Shown here: one piece after another, positions 57,828 to 64,000 of the stretch | Position numbering within the stretch: the first letter of the stretch is position 1 | Layout: each line of letters opens with the position of its first letter | Origin: Chrysomallon squamiferum | Lineage: Eukaryota; Mollusca; Gastropoda; Neomphalida; Peltospiridae | Length of the DNA stretch: 64,000 bases | NCBI GenBank assembly: GCA_012295275.1 | Contig: CM022676.1 | Location: 10,103,586-10,167,585, forward strand | Direction: 5' to 3' | The notes under the pieces: model-generated | Databases searched by the model: none | What the model was told of the DNA's origin: nothing | Seen by the model: the letters and a program-made list of their open reading frames with translations, nothing else | Translations under genes and position numbers: made by a program

Positions 57828-58390
57828 TTTAGGTTAATTCATTGTAATACCAAAGATAAATTTAAAATACACGCAGAAAGAATTTTACATTAACTAAAAT
57901 TTATTTATGGTTTTCTTTCTTCATCTTCTCGTCTTTATTATTATTATTATTATTATAATGATTATTATTATTATTATTATTATTTTAATATTATTATTAT
58001 TATGATTACCGTGCCTTATATTATTTTAAATAAAACATATTGATCGTATAATTTATTATCTTAAATTTTAATGGAGAGAGAGAGAATTGTATATAAATAA
58101 CGATTTTTGAAATCACATCAATATAATCTCATTTAATTTTTATCATGAGGGGAGAGAAATTTTGATGACGGAAGTCGCTGATAATACTAGTAATAGCCTT
58201 TCTCGAGGAAATTTGTTTACACCAATGAGAGACCTCATTAAGTTTCTTTATGGTTACATTAACTGTAGAACTAATATCATCTCTGTGCCTCTTTAGTAAT
58301 GTTCAGGTAATTAACAGCCACTTACATTAATTGTTAATTTACGATATTTTTCATTGTTATTTCTGGCATATTTCTGATCCTGATCGTGAT
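57070..58390. other. gene D upstream intron, no coding sequence seen
   Basis: Holds (GA)n at 57357-57389 and GAT/AAT arrays at 57771-57826 and 57937-58003. On the - strand a donor TTAAT|GTAAGT (exon end 58326) fits a non-coding first exon that would splice to 57067. Confidence 0.5.
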
Positions 58391-58418
58391 GTCACGTCCT
58401 TTACATATGGCGGGAAAA
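58389..58418 (-). promoter_or_regulatory. TTTTCCCGCCA + TGACATCA module upstream of gene D
   Basis: On the gene strand TTTTCCCGCCA (58418-58408) is followed by GACGTGACATCACG (58400-58387). The candidate exon 1 donor is about 80 bases further on. Confidence 0.5.
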
Positions 58419-58755
58419 CTAAGTTCTACTAAAAAGCAAACGATCCCGTCTCAAAAACAGTGAACTAAAATATATTGTTTATGCTAGGTGTATTTTAAGA
58501 ATTTAAAGTGATATAAAGAAATACTCTTAATGTATTATTCCAAATTATTATGTTGTTGTTTGTTTGTTTTTTTTGATTTTTTTTTTTCTGTATAAAATTA
58601 ACAATGAATACAACAATAATTATGAGTAATTTAAAAATATTTGTGTGGCTGAGTGTGACATTATCAATTTTTCTTTCTTTCTTAGAGCAATACAGCTAGC
58701 TATCTGTCAGGCATGTACGCGATGACGCCATTAGTCAAGTTTGTGTTAATATAAA

Positions 58756-58766
58756 ATGGCGGCTTT
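58756..58766 (+). promoter_or_regulatory. AAAATGGCGGC, YY1-like element
   Basis: Perfect match to the usual YY1 core, in a patch with TGACGCCA at 58733. It could belong to the gene D promoter or mark another start; no associated coding exon was found on the + strand. Confidence 0.3.
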
Positions 58767-58969
58767 CAGATAATTTATTACAGTATCATTTTATTATCAA
58801 ACTTTGTTATCATCGATAGTAGGTCGCCCAAAATAGATACATATTTATATGTATGTATGTTGTGTGTGTGTGTGTGTGTGTTAATATATAATTATGTTGT
58901 CTGGACATCGGATGGTGAGATTTATTCTTAATCAAAACAAAAAGATGAAATAATTTAGTAATGTGTTTA

Positions 58970-59029
58970 AGTTCATTTAAAAAAAAAAACTGAAATTAAA
59001 AAAAAAAAAAAAAAAAAACACCACCCCCC

Positions 59030-59065
<36 letters not shown>

Positions 59066-59090
59066 ACAAAACCCTGAAAAAAAAAATAAT
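58970..59090. repeat. poly-A tracts
   Basis: A-rich stretch with long pure A runs around 58999-59064, broken by a short C run. Confidence 0.9.
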
Positions 59091-59099
59091 AAAAAAAAT

Positions 59100-60110
59100 A
59101 GAATCTGTCCAAACATTATTAATTATTTCTTATTTCATAAATTGGATGGAATTTGGAAACTACTGTATAAAATTAATTTTATAAACTGAACAAAAGAATT
59201 CATTCCACAAAATATAATAGATTTTTCACACGAAAACGAAGTGATATAAACAAGCTTCAATATGAAACAAGATTCATATAAAAAATTTCTATCAAATGAG
59301 TAGAAAAATTAAAACCAAATTATGTTTAATGAGCTTTATGATACATAGGAAATACATGTATTGAAAAGGTTTCTTGTTAATTTCAGTTTTAATTTCTTTT
59401 ATTACTTTTTATTTATGAATCGAAAATTTTTTTTATTAAATGTTTGATATGCTTTGAATTTTATTATTTTATTATTATTATTTAATTTTTTTCTAAAGAA
59501 ATAAAACCCATTGTTTATATTTCAGTTTTATTTTCATTTAAAACTAATGGGGTTTTCTTGTTATACAGTTGTTTGTATGCATTTGTACACATCAATTTGT
59601 GTTTGGCTTGTTAATTTTTCTTTTATAAATATAGATCTTTCTTTTTAGAAGTATGTAAAAATAATAACAATAAAAATAAAAAAAAACACTTATGAATGAG
59701 TATATGTTTAATACTTTTCTTAAATTTTTATTTTATTTAATACAGGGTATGAATGTTTTGTTTGTCTAATATTATTCCATTCTTCAAGTATATAAAAATT
59801 GTCCATTTTTAATTTGACATACAAACTCTCTCTCTCTCTTTGGAAGTATTATTTTTTTTATTTCATTGTCATGAAGGATGAGCTCAGTCATATAAATGAT
59901 CAAAAATCTGAAACAATAAAATAATTACATATAATTATTAAAAAGTAAATTAATATAAAATTAAGAAATTAAAACTTAAACAAATTTTTTACTAAGTATT
60001 TAAACACTCTTTTTTCTCCTTGATGTAATAAATATATTTAGTTTAACAAATAATGCAAGTCTAATGTAGGGATTTAATTTTTATTTCTTACCTTTTGTCT
60101 TTAATGTGTA
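59100..60110. other. spacer and probable gene E 3' UTR, no gene seen
   Basis: AT-rich with no supported open frame on either strand. Confidence 0.5.
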
Positions 60111-60113
60111 GAT

Positions 60114-60183
60114 TTAAACTTTTTTCAAGTCATCAGTGGCACACTTATATTGAATATTTTTCATATCTCCTTGAGACAGAGGT
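60114..60183 (-). CDS. gene E last exon
   Basis: Acceptor GTTTTTCAG. Reads IPLSQGDMKNIQYKCATDDL then KKV and TAA, after completing the split codon from the exon before. Confidence 0.55.
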
Positions 60184-60197
60184 CTGAAAAACAAACA

Positions 60198-60255
<58 letters not shown>

Positions 60256-60553
60256 TAATAACAATAATAATAATAATTTAAAAACAAATATATAAAAAAT
60301 AAATAAAATCGAAATTACAGGAACTTGAAAATTTTGTGGGAGTCCAGAAAACTTATAAGTGGATATAGAAATATTTATTATATAGAGTTCCGTTGTTTAT
60401 TTTATATTTTAAGTATATGTTAAGCCATGCCAATCCAAAAATCAATGTCACCTATGGTCCCATGCTTGCCTGATAAATGTTCTGGTAGCTGTATAAATAA
60501 TTTTTAAATAACATTATTATATTTATTATATTAGTTTATTATTATTAGTTTTG

Positions 60554-60586
<33 letters not shown>

Positions 60587-61527
60587 ACAGCAACAACAAT
60601 TATAATAACAATGATAATAATAATAATAATAACTACATCAACAATAATAAAATCAAAAGAAAATTTTTTTAAAAAATGTAAAAAGGATTTTTATACTATT
60701 TTCATTTCTTTCTTTTTCATTTAATTCAAAAAAAAAGAAAAAGAGAAAGAATAAGTGCTTGAGAAACAAGGCTGATGATACATTTTCACTTACAAAGTAA
60801 AAGTTACATTAAAAGTAAATCAGACACGTATATTTATGTCATGGAACCATATCAGTACTTCCAGCACCTCGATGTTTAAAATTTTATTTATTTTTTAATA
60901 AAGTTTATATCATTAAAAAATTATGACCAACAGTGATGATGACACCCACCCACCTTTTTTTTTTAACTGTATCTACCCTGTACAAAATAGTTTTACTTAC
61001 ATTGCTTCAAGATTCGTGGTTTGTGGTTCAGCACAATTTGAATGTATCTTCTGATGTAACAGTTGGCACAGTCCTAATAATAACAATAATAACAATAACA
61101 AGAATAATAATAAAAATAATAATATCAATAATAATAATAATAATAATAACAAGAATAATAATGATGATAATGTTAATAATAATAAAATAATGATAATAAT
61201 GATGATGATAATGATAATAACTTAATTACAATATCAATGACAGTAGTACTTGTAGTAAAAACAACAACACTATAGTAATAGTAATTATAACAACAGCAAT
61301 TTCAGTAACAGTAACACTAGCAATAATAATAATAACAATAACAAAGGCAAGAATAACAGTAGTGGTAGTAATAGAGTTAATCATAGAAGTAGTTGTAGTA
61401 ATAATAGCAGCTGCAGTAAAAATAAATAATTTAAAGCAAACAATAATAATCATTCTTATTGTCACCATCCTGATCCTTTTTATTTTATACAAAAAAAATA
61501 AAAAGGATAAAAAGAAATAATATGAGC

Positions 61528-61558
<31 letters not shown>

Positions 61559-62315
61559 AGAAAAAAAATAATGAAATGTTGAAACAGCAAAATACGGGCC
61601 TTCCTATGAAAATATTTAGACTACACAATCATGCACTTATTCATATTTGTGATGTCATAAGCTCCATTTTAACAAAGTACAGCTTATGTCATTATAAATA
61701 TATGCCTTGCCAAATACTGGTAATCATGGAAAATTCTGAACAAATGTGGTATTCAGAAATTCTTCAAAAATATCATCTGCTTCAAAAAATGTTTTTCATT
61801 TGTCTGTTTGTAAGACACTGTTCAATGGTAATTTTTGTGAAAATGGACAAATATCAAACAATTATAACTCAATGACATTTTTTTAATAATAATTCATATA
61901 TAATAATAATAAAATAAAAAATATAAATAAATAAGAATTAAATAAAATACATCAGTTTTGTTGACTTAATGCATGATTCAGACTAGATGGGTCACATTCA
62001 TTAAAATTACATTATGAAATTAATTAAAATCTTTCGTTACATGTTCTGTAAATATTTGTTTTAGAAGCTTCATAGGAAGATTTTAATACTAGTCATTTAA
62101 CAAATATGATGAGCATGTTTGTGTCTTAAATAGATAATTAAGATTATTTGACTAATAAATGTTGAAACTAACCCAGTTTGTAGCAGTACCCTGCTATAAG
62201 GACAGCTATTAGAATCAGAAACACAATAACCCCAATGAGAGCAAGGATGACATTTTTTTGCTCAGCCGAACCTTTTTCTGCAGACGCCTACATTAACAAC
62301 AAAAAAAGATAGAAC

Positions 62316-62352
<37 letters not shown>

Positions 62353-62394
62353 TGTGATAATTTAAAAAAAAAAAAAAATAAAATAGAAATAGCA

Positions 62395-62451
<57 letters not shown>

Positions 62452-63330
62452 AACAATAATAATAATAATTTTTAACACAAAATATATAAAAAAATTAATA
62501 AAATAGTAATTACAGGAACTTGATCATTTTGGGGGAGACAAGAAAACGTATTAGTGGCTTTAAAAATATTTATTATATAGAGTTCCGTTGTTTACTTTGC
62601 ACTGTTTATTTTATATTTTAAGTATATATTAAGCCATGTCAATCCAAATATCCTTGTGACCTATGGCCCCATGCTTGCTGGATAAATGTTCTGGCAGCTG
62701 TATAAATACTTTTTAAATACACTGAAATACTAACGTACTGTTTTTTTTTCCTTGGCATATGGGGCCTCTTTAGTCACAGGGAATGGAGGTTTTAATTTTC
62801 TCGAAATATTTCACTGATTAAAAAACAATTAAATATCAGTTTCTAATAAAGTATTTTTGACAATGATACACAATACAAATAGCACAGAAGGCAAATTTTG
62901 AAAAACTGTTTATCAAGATTTTTGGCTGATTGTTATTTAATTAATTTTCTATCAATATTTTTACTTTCTCCTTTCCGATTATGTTTTCCTTCTTTCTCCA
63001 CCGAAATCCCCCCATGAAGGCGCACGGCCATAAAATCTCATAGATAAGAATAATAATAAGAAGAAGAAGAACAAGAAAAGAATAAGAAGAAGAATAAGAA
63101 GAACACAAAAGGAAAGAATTAAGAAAAACAGAAAGAAAGAAAGAAAAATCTTATTCCAAACTTTGCCGTAGAACAAAACTTCACACTGACTTTAATCATA
63201 TTGAAGTTATATTCATACACACAATAAATAAAGTGACTATTTGAGAAAATGACAGAGGTAATTAAAAATTCGAAATATCATTTCGACTGACATAAAAAAT
63301 AAAATCTAAATATTTATTTTTACTTGCCAT
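60114..63330 (-). CDS. gene E: small single-pass membrane protein, unidentified
   Basis: Four exons in transcript order: 63330-63324, 62277-62173 (or 62287-62173), 61073-61001, 60183-60114; 84 or 86 residues. The start is MAKKGSAEQKN with GT-AG splicing, or MASAEKGSAEQKN with ATG|GCAAGT and the first acceptor AG. A hydrophobic span VILALIGVIVFLILIAVLIA follows, then GYCYKLGLCQ and a tail rich in Gln, Cys and Lys with no ITAM-like pair. There is no signal peptide and no Ig domain. It uses the same promoter-type motif as A, B and D and sits upstream of D in the same direction. It may be an Ig-less relative, a partner protein or an unrelated small membrane protein. Support is frame, phase and splice sites only. 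Confidence 0.55.
60196..60510. repeat. direct duplication, left copy (gene E intron 3)
   Basis: Starts with (AAT)n and runs through TTATTATATAGAGTTCCGTT, AAGCCATGCCAATCCAAAAA and ATGCTTGCCTGATAAATGTT. The right copy is at 62440-62720; they differ at roughly one base in seven to ten. Confidence 0.85.
61001..61073 (-). CDS. gene E exon 3
   Basis: Acceptor TATTATTAG, donor AT|GTAAGT (strong). Reads GLCQLLHQKIHSNCAEPQTT then NLEA. Confidence 0.55.
61079..61225. repeat. (AAT)n/(GAT)n microsatellite
   Basis: Triplet array immediately upstream of the gene E exon 3 acceptor. Confidence 0.92.
62173..62287 (-). CDS. gene E exon 2: transmembrane exon
   Basis: Two possible acceptors, AATGTAG (start 62287) and CTGCAG (start 62277); donor G|GTTAGT. 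Phase 1 at its end, like the transmembrane exons of genes A-D. The span has no charged residue. Confidence 0.65.
62310..62470. repeat. (AAT)n microsatellite block
   Basis: Two AAT arrays in gene E intron 1; the second opens the right copy of the duplication. Confidence 0.92.
62440..62720. repeat. direct duplication, right copy (gene E intron 1)
   Basis: Shares TTATTATATAGAGTTCCGTT, ATTTTAAGTATAT, AAGCCATGTCAATCCAAATA and GGATAAATGTTCTGGCAGCT with 60196-60510, plus a 13-base insertion. Confidence 0.85.
63324..63330 (-). CDS. gene E exon 1 (start codon)
   Basis: ATGGCAA|GTAAAA, or ATG|GCAAGT if the GC donor is used. Seventy bases after the TTTCCCGCC element. A very short coding exon, so the start is tentative. 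Confidence 0.4.
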
Positions 63331-63379
63331 GTTGAATGAATGTTTACTAATTCTATATCCGGTTCACAGCTAGCGTCAA

Positions 63380-63410
63380 TTACGTCAGTTCCGCTAAATT
63401 GGCGGGAAAA
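63380..63410 (-). promoter_or_regulatory. TTTTCCCGCCAA + TGACGTAA module upstream of gene E
   Basis: On the gene strand TTTTCCCGCCAA (63410-63399) is followed by TGACGTAA (63387-63380). The start codon of gene E is 50 bases beyond. Confidence 0.5.
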
Positions 63411-63419
63411 TAAAATTCG

Positions 63420-64000
63420 ATTAAATCCAATCATCCCACATGTTCTGTGCATTTAGTCTTTACATTATTTTTATTTTGGAGATTCGAGTTTATATATTTT
63501 GCTTCAGTACTTTAAATGTATATTTTATTTTTGCGGAATATAAAGGTAAAAGTGATTGGATACAATATTGATGACGTTATATTGGAACGTCGAATAAAAA
63601 TTAGTCGTCCATTACGATTAACAAAATGGCTTGTGATTGTAAACATTTTTTAGATTAACTCCACCGATTATGAGGTGCGACTATTTCAGGAATTGTTGAA
63701 ACAGCAAACGTATCCATTATCAATCTCAGGATATCAGTACAAACCCAATACAAGTACAGTTTTATTTGATTATCAGAAACATTATTATAAATGCATTAAC
63801 ATGATTAGCATTCACGTGCAGCGATATAGATGAATAGTCTAAAATAATTCTTCATATACCCATGTGATTATTTCATCGTTTTGCACGAGCTAGCAAATTA
63901 TTACAATAAAATAATCTACCATGCAGTATTTGAACGCCGCCTTTAAAGTCGAGTCGCCATTGGTTACACAGTAGACTGATAGTTACACTTTTTCCGGCAA
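63420..64000. other. right end, no gene seen
   Basis: Less repetitive than most of the window, with TGACGTTA near 63573, an AAAATGGCTT word near 63623 and a CCAAT-type ATTGG near 63959. It could hold the promoter of a gene to the right, but no exon is supported. Confidence 0.4.

Overview
The window is animal nuclear DNA. It is AT-rich and packed with microsatellites (GA, TG, TA, TTA, GAT), and its genes are split into small exons with GT-AG introns. Splicing had to be worked out by hand from reading frame, splice sites and exon phase. The mix of an ordinary animal gene (TBC1D23), a cluster of immunoglobulin-superfamily (IgSF) genes and very heavy microsatellite load suggests a lophotrochozoan, most likely a cephalopod mollusc. 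That assignment is inference, not proof.

Layout. (1) 441-2957, + strand: the last four coding exons of TBC1D23, ending in its conserved C-terminal PH-like domain. (2) 9184-16684, + strand: IgSF gene A (signal peptide, five Ig domains, one membrane span, short tail). (3) 22401-29697, + strand: IgSF gene B, a clear paralogue of A with matching exon sizes, but with a one-base frameshift in its third Ig exon. (4) 30.1-35.8 kb: no gene seen. (5) 35826-43864, - strand: IgSF gene C (four Ig domains, membrane span, acidic tail). (6) 44.7-48.9 kb: no host gene, but a pogo/Tigger-like transposon remnant. (7) 48931-57043, - strand: IgSF gene D (five Ig domains, membrane span, 47-residue tail). (8) 60114-63330, - strand: gene E, a small single-pass membrane protein that I do not recognise. 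Genes A and B therefore point toward C, D and E.

Genes A-D are one family. In each, an Ig domain is one exon with phase 1 at both ends. Each has a distinctive membrane-distal domain with a [RW]-x-D-[KNI]-[PK]-type turn after strand C and an R-[KSE]-[WM] turn before the second cysteine. The ectodomains carry many N-glycosylation sequons, which fits cell-surface recognition or adhesion receptors. A and B also have an aspartate inside the membrane span at the same place. Copies of a TTTCCCGCC element, usually close to a TGACGT element, lie upstream of A, B, D and E in gene orientation (C has a GGCGCG variant), so the cluster may share control.

The most unusual feature is that exon borders of these genes have been tandemly copied into the neighbouring introns together with microsatellite arrays: about 12 copies of the exon 3 donor in gene B, a copied exon 2 acceptor in gene B, decayed copies of the exon 1 donor in gene A, and a copied exon 4 acceptor in gene D. 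I found no RNA genes, CRISPR arrays or prokaryotic features.
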